DNA of 64,000 nucleotides from JBGSUZ01 sp964404895 (lineage in GTDB: Bacteria; Bacillota; Clostridia; Peptostreptococcales; Acidaminobacteraceae), in NCBI GenBank assembly GCA_964404895.1, contig CAYOLV010000001.1, positions 620,001 to 684,000 on the forward strand. The letters are read 5' to 3'. The position numbers were made by a program, and so were the translations under genes. The first letter of the stretch is position 1, and each line of letters starts with the position of its first letter. Shown here one piece after another: positions 23,422 to 32,411 of this stretch. The notes under the pieces were generated by a model. It was not told the DNA's origin, ran no database searches, and saw only the letters and a program-made list of their open reading frames with translations.

Positions 23422-25104
23422 ATGAAATTTTTTCAAAAGGTGATTGTAGCAATTGGAATTGCTATGCTCATTAGTGGTCAAGTAGTCTTTGCTCAAAGTA
23501 ATTTAGTCGAAAAGACAAGTTTCTCAAAAATGAATGCCAATCAAATTGAGAGATTGGTCGATCAAATTGTTGCAAAACACCCTAAGACATTGACCAAAGT
23601 TAAGTTAGGGACTTCCTCAGATGGCAGAACTCTTTATGCCATTCAATTACATAAAGCAGACCAAACAGTCGCTGATGCGGTTTACCACGGACTGGTTGAG
23701 TCTGGGACTCACGCTAAAGAAACAGTTAATCCTTACATTACGATTAAAATGATTGAACAATATGCAAATGATTTGGAAGACGAAAAAACGATACCCGACT
23801 ATAATATGTCTAAAATTTTGGACAAAGGGGTCTTACATTTTGTGCCATTGAGCAATCCGGACGGCTATGACATTGTAAAATTCGGAGCTGCCGCTATTCG
23901 CTCTGAAAACCTAAGAACAAGATTAAATCAATTTGGGCGGGGGAGTTTCTCCGAGTTTAAGGCATCGGCAACGGGAGTAGACTTAAATAGAAATTATCCT
24001 GCAGAATATTTTAGTGTAGCAAAGAATCAATGGACAAAAGTACCCTATAGAACGGGTGGAAGTGAATATGCCAGCAGGCCTTCAAAAGCATACTATGCAG
24101 GGTCGTACTTAGGCAGTGAGCCTGAAACCCAAAGCATGATGTCATATATTCAATCTTATGATTTTAGATTTTTAGCTTCATACCACAGTAGAGGAAATTT
24201 GATTTATTACGAGAGACCCTATTTAGGGCTAAAAGCTTATAATGAAAAAGCTGAAAAATATGCGCGGATAGCCGCTTCGACAGCGACTTACAGAATGATG
24301 AATTATAAACAAATGACGAATTACAATGGATATCTAGGAGATTATTTTGCAAATAATACATTAAGCCCTGCCATTACTATAGAAACTACTGTAAATAGTC
24401 TGCCTACTAAAGTTTCCGTCTATGAGGGCACTTATAACCGTGTGAAGTACATACCTGCAAAGTTTATGATGGAAGTTCGAAAAGAGAAAATTACTCCTTA
24501 CTGGGTCTATTTAAGCCAAGACGTCAAACAGAATTTTATTGATAGGGATTATGCCATGGCTTTTGCAGATTACAAAAATGGGCAATATGTATTGGAACAA
24601 CCGAATATCGAAGTGACGGCATTGCTCCAAAGTCTCAACGTTCACCAGGAAAGCACGTTCGACCGCTTGTCGGTCGAACTGACAGCCGCATTAAATCCGC
24701 CTAAGGCAGAGGGCATTGAAGGCACAGGAGGGGAAGATGGCAGTGCTGCAGGGGAAACAAACACTACAGCAGAGAAAACAAGCAGTACGGTGGGACAAAC
24801 AAGCAGTCCTGAAGGGGTCGAGACTTTAACCGTATCTCAAAAAGTAACCAGCATGGAGCTTCTTTCTCAAGAAACGGAGTCACAATGGATTTCTTCCAAT
24901 TGTATTGTTAAGCAGGACTGGACAGCAGGGGACATAGATCTAAAATTAGGTCAGTCTTTCCGTTCAATCATTGGGTTTAGCAATACGGACTCAAACAACA
25001 ATATCCAAGCTGGGACTGTTGAAATCACTGCATACATTAAATGGGTCAATAAAAAGCCAATGGCTTCAGCTGTTGAATATGTATTAACCCTTAAAAAGCA
25101 ATAA
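23422..25104 (+). CDS. Exported M14-family zinc carboxypeptidase
   Basis: A 560-residue protein with a signal peptide ending near VVFAQ (residue 25). The M14 fold residues are visible: H-x-x-E in SGTHAKET near 94, GVDLNRNYP near 190, the third zinc ligand in ASYHSRG near 254, and the catalytic Glu in AITIETTV near 320. A Gly/Ser/Thr-rich linker near 430-470 leads to a beta-rich C-terminal domain of about 90 residues that I do not recognise. It probably trims peptides or peptidoglycan outside the cell. It is co-transcribed with the propeller gene. Confidence 0.88.
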   Translation: MKFFQKVIVAIGIAMLISGQVVFAQSNLVEKTSFSKMNANQIERLVDQIVAKHPKTLTKVKLGTSSDGRTLYAIQLHKADQTVADAVYHGLVESGTHAKETVNPYITIKMIEQYANDLEDEKTIPDYNMSKILDKGVLHFVPLSNPDGYDIVKFGAAAIRSENLRTRLNQFGRGSFSEFKASATGVDLNRNYPAEYFSVAKNQWTKVPYRTGGSEYASRPSKAYYAGSYLGSEPETQSMMSYIQSYDFRFLASYHSRGNLIYYERPYLGLKAYNEKAEKYARIAASTATYRMMNYKQMTNYNGYLGDYFANNTLSPAITIETTVNSLPTKVSVYEGTYNRVKYIPAKFMMEVRKEKITPYWVYLSQDVKQNFIDRDYAMAFADYKNGQYVLEQPNIEVTALLQSLNVHQESTFDRLSVELTAALNPPKAEGIEGTGGEDGSAAGETNTTAEKTSSTVGQTSSPEGVETLTVSQKVTSMELLSQETESQWISSNCIVKQDWTAGDIDLKLGQSFRSIIGFSNTDSNNNIQAGTVEITAYIKWVNKKPMASAVEYVLTLKKQ

Positions 25105-25136
25105 TGAACAAATTAGTTTAATGTATTATTAAAACA

Positions 25137-25178
25137 AAGCACCGATAGACTGCAAGTCCAATCGGTGCTTCTTTTTTT
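25137..25178. terminator. Terminator between the convergent M14 and fbp genes
   Basis: AAGCACCGAT and ATCGGTGCTT form a 10-bp stem with a 14-base loop, followed by seven Ts on the plus strand. It serves the M14 gene; with fbp ending at 25184, it may also act on that transcript. Confidence 0.88.
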
Positions 25179-25183
25179 ATAAA

Positions 25184-27178
25184 TTAATGTTCCTTGATAA
25201 CACCAGAGCGATAGGCGTCTAATAGCATTTCGAGGTCAGTAATCTGAGTTTTAATTTTAACCCCTTCGTCTGTATCCCTTACCCGTTTTCGATCAATTTC
25301 TTTTTCTAAGACAATCGTCGTAGAGTGAATATCTTTTTCTTCCTCAATAGCCTTTTGAGTAGACTCAAAGGGATCGTGGGAAACCAAAATCAATCCGTAA
25401 GAGTTGTAGATCAATGTGTAGCCAGCAATCCCAGTGGTACCTTGATAGGCTTTAGAGAAACCGCCATCAATCACCAAAAGCTTTCCATTGGCACGAATAG
25501 GACTTTCACCAGTCTTTAGTTTTACAGGAACGTGACCGTTAATAATATGGGATATATCTGGGTTCATGCCAAACTCTTTAAATATGACTTCACACATTTT
25601 TTCATTGTTTTCTAACTTAAAGTAAGGATTTTTCTTTTCCACATGGGTGGCTTTATCGCTGACAAAATAACGCTCAAAAGTAGTCATACGGTCTTTCCCA
25701 AAAACAGGAGACTCAGCCCCAGTCCACAAATACCAAGTGATATCCGTGCCATACTTTTTAGCTTCAGGGTCATTTTTATGGAAGTAGCCTTCCCTTACTA
25801 AAATTTCAAGCTTATCCAAATAGGCTTTTCCACTTTTCATTTTCGTATTTGGGAAAATATCAATATCTTTAAAACTGCCATCCTCATTCATGGGTATACA
25901 ACCATGGTACATGAGGTTTGAATTGTACTTCAAATACAGGCTGCCGTTGGCATAGAGGAAGCGAATATGTTTTTGAAGACGCTCACTGTTGAAGAAAGAT
26001 GATTTTAATTTTTCCATCAGCTCCCGTTCTTCTGGTATGAGTTGATAAGGGTTTGCAGGATCTATTGTTGGGAAATTAGAATCTATCAGCGGATAGGTTT
26101 TTCCATAAAGGTTTATTGTCCCATCTTCATAGTTGATTTGATTCAGTTGAAGGCGGTCAGCCATGTTGAATTCAGGCCTTCTTTGAATAATTTCTCCTTC
26201 GAGCTTAAATTGAATAATAGAAATCGCCTTATGCATTTTTGCTATTAGATCCAAGTCGTTTTCTGTGAAAATATCTGTACCCTTGGCTTTAGGCCAAAAG
26301 GCTGTGCAGGGATCATCTTTATAAAATGCCAGGGCAAAAGTGGCGAGAGGCAACATGTTTATGCCATAACCATCTTCAATGGTATCTAAGTTGGTGTATC
26401 TGGAACAAATCCTGATCACAGTGGCAATGCTGGCTTCGTTTCCTGCAGCGGCTGCCATCCAAAGGACATCGTGGTTCCCCCACTGAATGTCAACCGTGTG
26501 GTAGTTCATTAAGGTGTCCATGACGATGTCAGGGCCAGGGCCTCTATCGAATATATCTCCTATAATGTGAAGCCTGTCAATAACCAGACGCTGAATCAAT
26601 TTGGACATTTCGATGATAAATTCGTCTGCCCGACCAATCTGAATAATGGTCTCAATAATCCCTGTATAATATTCTTCCTTGTCAAACTCATAAGGGCTTT
26701 TGTGCATGAGTTCTTCAATAATATAGGCAAAGTCTTTTGGCAAAGCTTTTCTGACTTTCATGCGGGTATATTTAAAAGCCGCTTTTCTGCAAATTTCCAC
26801 CAGTCTATAAATGGTGATTTTGTACCACTCGTGAATTTCGGTTTCTGTTTTATGTATGATTTCAAGTTTTTGTTCAGGGTAATAAATAAGGGTAGCCAGA
26901 GATTTGATTTCCTTCTCGCTGAGAACGTCTCCGTAAACTTCAATGATTTTCCGTTTAATATTACCAGAACCATTTCGAAGGACATGATTAAAGGACTCGT
27001 ATTCACCGTGAATATCTGTCATAAAATGTTCTGTGCCTTTTGGCAGGTTCAAAATGGCTTCTAAATTGATGATTTCAGTGCTGGCGGTGGCGATATTGGG
27101 GAATTCTTTAGATAAAAGTTTCAAATATCTCAATTCGCTGTCTATATTTTTAAGGGCGTTATTGTTACTATTTAACAC
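25184..27178 (-). CDS. fbp: Fructose-1,6-bisphosphatase, class III
   Basis: The start is taken as the GTG at 27178, 9 bases after AAGGAG; a TTG nine bases earlier abuts the site directly. The 664-residue protein matches the large class III FBPase typical of Firmicutes. The metallophosphatase motifs are visible: DIHGEYESF near 55, GDIFDRGPGPD near 195, WGNHDVLW near 235, and a C-terminal INGHVPVK with IDGGFSKAY. It performs the gluconeogenic step from fructose-1,6-bisphosphate to fructose-6-phosphate. It is a single-gene unit. Confidence 0.95.
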   Translation of the reverse strand: MLNSNNNALKNIDSELRYLKLLSKEFPNIATASTEIINLEAILNLPKGTEHFMTDIHGEYESFNHVLRNGSGNIKRKIIEVYGDVLSEKEIKSLATLIYYPEQKLEIIHKTETEIHEWYKITIYRLVEICRKAAFKYTRMKVRKALPKDFAYIIEELMHKSPYEFDKEEYYTGIIETIIQIGRADEFIIEMSKLIQRLVIDRLHIIGDIFDRGPGPDIVMDTLMNYHTVDIQWGNHDVLWMAAAAGNEASIATVIRICSRYTNLDTIEDGYGINMLPLATFALAFYKDDPCTAFWPKAKGTDIFTENDLDLIAKMHKAISIIQFKLEGEIIQRRPEFNMADRLQLNQINYEDGTINLYGKTYPLIDSNFPTIDPANPYQLIPEERELMEKLKSSFFNSERLQKHIRFLYANGSLYLKYNSNLMYHGCIPMNEDGSFKDIDIFPNTKMKSGKAYLDKLEILVREGYFHKNDPEAKKYGTDITWYLWTGAESPVFGKDRMTTFERYFVSDKATHVEKKNPYFKLENNEKMCEVIFKEFGMNPDISHIINGHVPVKLKTGESPIRANGKLLVIDGGFSKAYQGTTGIAGYTLIYNSYGLILVSHDPFESTQKAIEEEKDIHSTTIVLEKEIDRKRVRDTDEGVKIKTQITDLEMLLDAYRSGVIKEH

Positions 27179-27281
27179 TTTACACAACTCCTTTTCATCA
27201 TCTTTATAAAAATTATAACATCAAATCTTGTGTGACGGGAATTAAAAATATGAAATGATTGAAAATAATTCTCAATTAGTG

Positions 27282-27332
27282 TTGACAAGAAAGAACCAGA
27301 GGCGTATATTGTAAATATAGTACTAATTAGTA
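27282..27332 (+). promoter_or_regulatory. Promoter and palindromic operator of the nitroreductase gene
   Basis: -35 TTGACA (27282-27287), 17-bp spacer, -10 TATATT (27305-27310). The perfect 12-bp palindrome TACTAATTAGTA (27321-27332) covers the likely transcription start, a typical repressor position. MarR/HxlR-type regulators that control nitroreductases use such sites. Confidence 0.75.
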
Positions 27333-27385
27333 ATAAACGATTCGAAACATACAACCCAAATACTTATTGAACATGGAGGCGCACA

Positions 27386-27988
27386 ATGATGAACAAAAAC
27401 TTTTACGAAGCAGTTGAAGGCAGAAGATCCGTTTACGGTATTAGCAAAGAAAAAGTATTAAGCAACGAAGAAATAGAAAAATTAATCACCCACGCTATGA
27501 AACACACCCCATCGGCTATGAATTCTCAAAGCACTCGAATTGTCCTTTTGTTAGGCGACAAGCACGACAGATTATGGGACATTACCATGGAAAATTTAAG
27601 AGCCATTGTACCCGCTGAAAATTTTGAACCGACTGAAACAAAAATTAATTCATTCAAGAGTGGTTACGGGACTGTTTTATTCTTTGAAGACCAATCCGTG
27701 GTGACAGGCCTTCAAGAAAAATTCAGTCTTTATAAAGACAATTTCCCAATCTGGTCTCAACATACCAGCGCCATGCATCAGTATGTAATTTGGACAGGCC
27801 TTGAAATGGAAGGTTACGGCGCATCCTTGCAACATTATGGTGAAGTCATTGAAGCCTCTGTTAAAAAAGAATGGGAAATTCCTCAAAACTGGAAGCTGAT
27901 TGCTCAAATGCCTTTTGGAAAACCTACTGTAATTCCTGGGGAAAAAGAAGCACAGCCTTTAGAAGCTAGATTTAAAGTCATTAAATAG
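27386..27988 (+). CDS. Nitroreductase-family flavoprotein
   Basis: A 200-residue FMN protein. The phosphate-binding start EGRRSVYGI, then TPSAMNSQSTRIVLLLG near residue 42, and the C-terminal IAQMPFGKPTVIPGEKE identify the Frm2/YdgI-like nitroreductase subgroup. It would reduce nitro compounds or quinones with NAD(P)H. GGAGG lies 6 bases upstream of the ATG. The gene stands alone behind a strong, apparently repressible promoter. Confidence 0.88.
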   Translation: MMNKNFYEAVEGRRSVYGISKEKVLSNEEIEKLITHAMKHTPSAMNSQSTRIVLLLGDKHDRLWDITMENLRAIVPAENFEPTETKINSFKSGYGTVLFFEDQSVVTGLQEKFSLYKDNFPIWSQHTSAMHQYVIWTGLEMEGYGASLQHYGEVIEASVKKEWEIPQNWKLIAQMPFGKPTVIPGEKEAQPLEARFKVIK

Positions 27989-28100
27989 TTCTATTCGAAA
28001 GTCATAAATAACCCTGGCTCAAGTCCCAAGATTAACGTCAATCCTTTCAATAAAATTGAAGATTAGCCGAAAGTCCTTGTAGATTAGCCGTTTTTAAATG

Positions 28101-28148
28101 CCCCTTATCTCTGTACAATAGCAGTATCAAAGAGATAAGGGGTGTTTT
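28101..28148 (+). promoter_or_regulatory. Hairpin that covers the ribosome site of the MBL-fold gene
   Basis: CCCCTTATCTCT (28101-28112) and AGAGATAAGGGG (28131-28142) form a perfect 12-bp stem with an 18-base loop, followed by TGTTTTTT. The right arm contains the AAGGGG that would serve as ribosome binding site for the ATG at 28151. It can act as a terminator for transcripts from upstream and as a translation-blocking hairpin. Just before it, AGATTAGCCG occurs twice. Confidence 0.6.
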
Positions 28149-28150
28149 TT

Positions 28151-28906
28151 ATGAAAAAGCAATTGCGTTTGGTGTCATCTGTTATGGTGCTGGTATTTAC
28201 TTTGTTTAGCTGTACTTTTGTGTTTGGCGCTCAAGCTGTTTCTGCTGACAGCGTGACCATTAAATGGTTTGGACATTCCAGTTTTGGCATTAGCGATTCA
28301 AAGGGAACAAAAGTAGTCACAGATCCGTATGGTGAAGGTTTAGGATATGAATTGCCTAAATTGACAACTGATATATTAACCTTGAGCCACGACCATTTTG
28401 ATCACAATAACTTTAAGGCTCTTGAAAAGTATTCCCATCTTATTGAAGCACCTGAGAAATTTAGCCATAACAATGTAGAAGTAAAGGGAATCGCTTCTTA
28501 CCATGACGAGAAAAAAGGGGAACTCAGAGGCAAGAATACGATCTTTGTTTACACCGTTAATCAAGTGAAAATTTGCCATTTAGGCGACTTAGGTCATGCC
28601 CTTACAAAAGAGCAAATTACAGCGATTGGAAAAGTTGACGTTTTAATGATACCAGTTGGAGGACTGTATACTATTGACGCAGAAACTGCAGCAAAAGTAG
28701 TAGGGCAGATCAATCCTAAAATGGTCATTCCAATGCATTACAAAACGGATGTCCTTCCTGCAGAGTTTGGGGACATCACCAAAGTAGACGCTTTTATAAC
28801 AGCAATGAAGGGCTGGAAAGTTGAAAAAGCTGACCAATTAACACTGACTAAAAAATCGGTAGATCAAGCCAAGGGCAAGACCATTGTTATGCTGTCTTAC
28901 AAGTAG
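28151..28906 (+). CDS. Exported MBL-fold metallohydrolase (UlaG-like)
   Basis: The ATG at 28151 is preferred over an in-frame GTG at 28142 because AAGGGG lies 9 bases upstream. The 251-residue product has a signal peptide (cleavage near FGAQA). The metallo-beta-lactamase motif LSHDHFDHNN is near residue 77, GHSSFGI precedes it, and the later zinc ligands are in CHLGDLGH and IPMHYKT. It belongs to the UPF0173/UlaG-like branch; export is less common there. The substrate is unknown. Confidence 0.85.
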   Translation: MKKQLRLVSSVMVLVFTLFSCTFVFGAQAVSADSVTIKWFGHSSFGISDSKGTKVVTDPYGEGLGYELPKLTTDILTLSHDHFDHNNFKALEKYSHLIEAPEKFSHNNVEVKGIASYHDEKKGELRGKNTIFVYTVNQVKICHLGDLGHALTKEQITAIGKVDVLMIPVGGLYTIDAETAAKVVGQINPKMVIPMHYKTDVLPAEFGDITKVDAFITAMKGWKVEKADQLTLTKKSVDQAKGKTIVMLSYK

Positions 28907-28964
28907 TGAAAGTTGTCGGCTGAAGATTAACCGACCATAAATTTAAGTAATAAATTTGCCAAAG

Positions 28965-28997
28965 AGCCTAAGGAGAGCCAATGTCCTTGGGCTTTTT
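28965..28997 (+). terminator. Terminator after the MBL-fold gene
   Basis: AGCCTAAGGA and TCCTTGGGCT pair with G-U contacts around a 9-base loop, then TTTTT. Confidence 0.8.
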
Positions 28998-29089
28998 AGC
29001 GGAATTTGAATTGTGAAATTAATAAAATAGTTACTGTAAAAATAATATTGTATAATAAGTGCAAAAGCCATGTTCAGGGAGGTTTATCG

Positions 29090-29974
29090 ATGAAATTGTT
29101 CACCTATGATCCATCACGAGAGGCTGCGCTTTCTATTTATTATGAAAAAAACGAAACGTTGCTATACAAAGACACAGAAGCTTTTCAATTCATTTTGATA
29201 ACCGATGGCACTGCTATTATTGAGCTCAATGGAAAGAAAAGGGTTATCATGGCCCCCACCATTTTATGTCTGAACGAAAAAGATCAGTTGAACTTATTGG
29301 AGCTGGAAAATCTAAAAGGTCAGGGGCTTTATTTTGACCCGATTATTGTCAACAACGTACTCACTATCAGCAACTTGAGAGACGAAAACGTAGAGCGTTC
29401 AGACTCGGAACACCGGGACTATTTTTTAATGCTGCCCTTTATCGAGCGAACAGAGGAAGAAACCGGCATCATCCAACTGGATCAGCTTGCCGCCCAGAAA
29501 CTATTGAAATTAATCAGCGCAGTGGAGAGAGAAGTCACCGAATGCTCCAACAATTTCTGGCGATGTAGAACCCGTTCTATTTTTATGGAGATCTTATTCT
29601 TTATTCAATATTTATGGACGGACAAAGAATCAAAAAATCAGTTCGAGCTTTACGAAGCTTCAGAGCTTTCAAAAAAAATTCTCATGTACCTGCATACTCA
29701 TTACGACAAGAAACTCACATTGACTCAGTTGACAGAAGAATTCCACATGAACCGCACCACACTGTCAGAAGAGTTCCAAAAAGCAACCCACACTAGCGTC
29801 ATGGAGTACTTGATCAAGCTCAGAATTTACATGGCTTCCACTATGATCCGTAACACTGAGTTACCCATTAATGAAATCATGTATAGAACAGGCTTTAACG
29901 ACAATACCCATTTTGGACGCACGTTTAAAAAACACACAGGCTGTTCTCCGACGGAATATAGAATGGGATTTTAA
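29090..29974 (+). CDS. AraC-family transcriptional regulator
   Basis: The start at 29090 follows AGGGAGG by 7 bases; the longer in-frame start at 29006 lies in the upstream leader, which contains a TATAAT at 29051. The 294-residue protein has an N-terminal cupin-like sensory domain and a C-terminal double HTH: LTLTQLTEEFHMNRTTLSEEF and LPINEIMYRTGFNDNTHFGR, ending TGCSPTEYR. It lies alone between the MBL gene and the thrS leader; its target is not evident. Confidence 0.9.
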   Translation: MKLFTYDPSREAALSIYYEKNETLLYKDTEAFQFILITDGTAIIELNGKKRVIMAPTILCLNEKDQLNLLELENLKGQGLYFDPIIVNNVLTISNLRDENVERSDSEHRDYFLMLPFIERTEEETGIIQLDQLAAQKLLKLISAVEREVTECSNNFWRCRTRSIFMEILFFIQYLWTDKESKNQFELYEASELSKKILMYLHTHYDKKLTLTQLTEEFHMNRTTLSEEFQKATHTSVMEYLIKLRIYMASTMIRNTELPINEIMYRTGFNDNTHFGRTFKKHTGCSPTEYRMGF

Positions 29975-30029
29975 TAGTGTCAAACCGCCTCAATCTCTGG
30001 GGATTGTTTGCAGCAAAGCCATCTCGATA

Positions 30030-30058
30030 TTGACACCCGTAGATTATTACTGTAAATT
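30030..30058 (+). promoter_or_regulatory. Likely promoter of the thrS T-box transcript
   Basis: TTGACA (30030-30035), 17-bp spacer, TAAATT (30053-30058). It lies directly upstream of the T-box leader and downstream of the AraC gene. Confidence 0.6.
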
Positions 30059-30065
30059 CTATGAT

Positions 30066-30330
30066 ATACATTAAATGAGCGTTGATTAGGACAAGTAATT
30101 TAAGCCGCAACTTTTAGAGAGATACCACACGGTGTAAGGTATCATTTGCCCTTAAACGAAAACTAACCTAAGAGCTGCAAATCAGTAGTCCAAGACGAAA
30201 ATTTTGCCGGCGAGAGCCGTTATCAACTATTCAAGAGGTTTGTTTAGACGAACAATTTGGGTGGAACCGCGTTCAATACACGTCCCAGTTTTACGGGAAA
30301 GGTGTTTTTGCGTGGTTCTTTTTTTTATGT
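30066..30330 (+). ncRNA. T-box leader (threonyl-tRNA responsive) of thrS
   Basis: The 440-bp gap before thrS holds a T-box riboswitch. It contains stem I elements GACAAGTAA and AGAGA, the T-box core GGGTGGAACCGCG at 30259-30271, and a terminator whose arms include GAACCGCG and GCGTGGTTC followed by eight Ts. An ACC threonine codon at 30166-30168, just before AAGAGCTGC, is the likely specifier. Uncharged tRNA-Thr would favour the antiterminator and raise synthetase production. Confidence 0.93.
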
Positions 30331-30414
30331 TTGATACTTTATGTAGCTCAGATTTTGTGTTAATGCATCAATGCTCATGTCCCAAAACATACAAATTTAA
30401 CGGAGGTAAAAATC

Positions 30415-32364
30415 ATGTCCATAAAAATCACCCTAAAAGACGGCTCAATCCGAGAAATTGAATCAGGCTCAACCGTCCTAGACGTCGCCAAAAGCATCAG
30501 CGGCAGACTCGCCAAAGAAGCCCTAGCAGGAACCATCAACGGCACCGTCGTAGACGTTAGAACAGTCATCACCCAAGACTGCGACCTCAACCTACTCAAA
30601 TTCGAAGACGAAGGCGGCAAAGAAACCTTCAGACATACCTCGGCACATATCTTAGCTCAAGCAGTCAAACGTCTTTACCCAGCAGCTAAATTAGCCATCG
30701 GGCCAGCTATTGAGAGAGGTTTCTACTATGACTTTGACGTGGAAAAGCCTTTCAAACCAGAAGAACTGGAAGCCATTGAAAAAGAAATGTCAAAAATCGT
30801 CAGCGAAAAATTGGAAATTGAAAGATTTGAATTACCAAGAGCTGAGGCAATAGCCTTCTTTGAAAAACTGGGCGAAATTTACAAAGTTGAACTCATTCAA
30901 GACCTACCAGAAGACGCAGTCATTTCCCTATATAAACAAGGTGAGTTCACAGACCTCTGCGCAGGTCCTCATTTACTCAGCACTGAAAACGTAAAGGGCA
31001 TTAAACTCCTCAGCGCTACTGGGGCATATTGGAGAGGCGACGAAAAGAACAAAATGCTTCAAAGAATATACGGTGTGACCTTCCCTAAGAAGAGTCAACT
31101 AGAAGAATATATTGAAATGTTGGAAGAAGCCAAGAAGAGAGACCACAACAGAGTGGGCAGAGAGCTTCAACTCTTTACAACAGCAGATGTCATTGGTCAA
31201 GGTTTGCCACTGCTCATGCCTAAAGGGGCTAAAATCGTTCAAATTCTTCAAAGATTTGTAGAAGATGAAGAAGAGCGCAGAGGCTATGAACTGACAAAGA
31301 CACCTTTAATGGCAAAATCTGATCTTTACAAAATGTCAGGACACTGGAATTTATACAGAGATGGCATGTTCGTCATTCCAAATGGGGAAACAGAAGACGA
31401 TGCCCTTGCCCTCAGACCCATGACTTGTCCTTTCCAATTCTTTGTTTACAAGGCGTCTCAACACAGTTACAGAGACCTTCCAAAGAGATATGCGGAAACT
31501 TCAACCCTCTTTAGAAATGAGTCTTCTGGTGAAATGCACGGTTTGATTCGCGTCAGACAATTTACAATTTCAGAAGGACACTTAATGGTAACCCCAGAGC
31601 AGTTGGAAGAAGAATTCAAGGATGTGGTAGACCTCATCAATTTCATGATGAACACCCTCGGTATTCAAGAAGATGTATCTTACCAATTCTCAAAATGGGA
31701 TCCTAACAATAAGGCTAAATACGTTGGCAGCCCTGAACAATGGGAAACTACACAAAATACCATGAGAGATATTTTAAATCACTTAGGCATGACTTACACG
31801 GAAGCCGAAGGGGAAGCTGCTTTCTATGGGCCAAAGTTAGACATTCAGTTCAAAAACGTTCATGGCAAGGAAGATACAATCATTACCGTACAAATTGACT
31901 TCTCATTAGCAGAGCGTTTTGACATGACTTACATTGACAAAGACGGAGATAAGAAACGCCCAATCGTCATTCACAGAACTTCAATCGGTTGCTACGAGAG
32001 AACTTTGGCAATGCTTATTGAAAAATACGCAGGCAAGTTCCCAACTTGGTTAGCCCCAATTCAGGTCAAAGTTTTGCCACTATCAGACAGATTCCAAGAC
32101 TACGCAGAGTCAGTAGTGAAAGATTTGAAACGTTCAGGGTTCAGAGTGGAATTAGATGACAGAGCCGAGAAGATTGGCTATAAGATCCGTGAAGCACAGC
32201 TTGAAAAAGTACCTTATATGTTGGTTGTTGGAGAGAAAGAAGCTGAAGCCAACTTGGTAGCTGTCAGAAGCCGTTCAGAGGGAGATCTTGGTCAAATGAC
32301 CCTAACAGACTATAAAGCGGTCATCCAAAAAGAAGTGGATGATAAGGTTCTCAACTATAAATAA
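30415..32364 (+). CDS. thrS: Threonyl-tRNA synthetase
   Basis: A 649-residue class II synthetase. Domains in order: TGS (residues 1-62), editing domain with HTSAHILAQAVKRLYP near 74 and its C-x-G-P-H pair near 182, catalytic core with motif 2 RNESSGEMHGLIRVRQF near 364 and motif 3 HRTSIGCYERTLAMLIE near 520, and the anticodon domain with a C-terminal VRSRSEGDLGQM. Length is normal. It is controlled by the T-box leader. The first 70 codons use far more C-ending codons than the rest. Confidence 0.97.
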   Translation: MSIKITLKDGSIREIESGSTVLDVAKSISGRLAKEALAGTINGTVVDVRTVITQDCDLNLLKFEDEGGKETFRHTSAHILAQAVKRLYPAAKLAIGPAIERGFYYDFDVEKPFKPEELEAIEKEMSKIVSEKLEIERFELPRAEAIAFFEKLGEIYKVELIQDLPEDAVISLYKQGEFTDLCAGPHLLSTENVKGIKLLSATGAYWRGDEKNKMLQRIYGVTFPKKSQLEEYIEMLEEAKKRDHNRVGRELQLFTTADVIGQGLPLLMPKGAKIVQILQRFVEDEEERRGYELTKTPLMAKSDLYKMSGHWNLYRDGMFVIPNGETEDDALALRPMTCPFQFFVYKASQHSYRDLPKRYAETSTLFRNESSGEMHGLIRVRQFTISEGHLMVTPEQLEEEFKDVVDLINFMMNTLGIQEDVSYQFSKWDPNNKAKYVGSPEQWETTQNTMRDILNHLGMTYTEAEGEAAFYGPKLDIQFKNVHGKEDTIITVQIDFSLAERFDMTYIDKDGDKKRPIVIHRTSIGCYERTLAMLIEKYAGKFPTWLAPIQVKVLPLSDRFQDYAESVVKDLKRSGFRVELDDRAEKIGYKIREAQLEKVPYMLVVGEKEAEANLVAVRSRSEGDLGQMTLTDYKAVIQKEVDDKVLNYK

Positions 32365-32411
32365 TGGTATACTGAAAGAGCGACCTATCAATCATGCACA
32401 GGAGGGTTTTT

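Noticed and set aside
26567..27064. A 165-codon open frame on the plus strand inside fbp
   Set aside because: It is antisense to a highly conserved gene, has no ribosome site and its product has no family features.
30204..30461. An open frame crossing the thrS T-box
   Set aside because: It covers the conserved T-box and terminator and runs out of frame into thrS.
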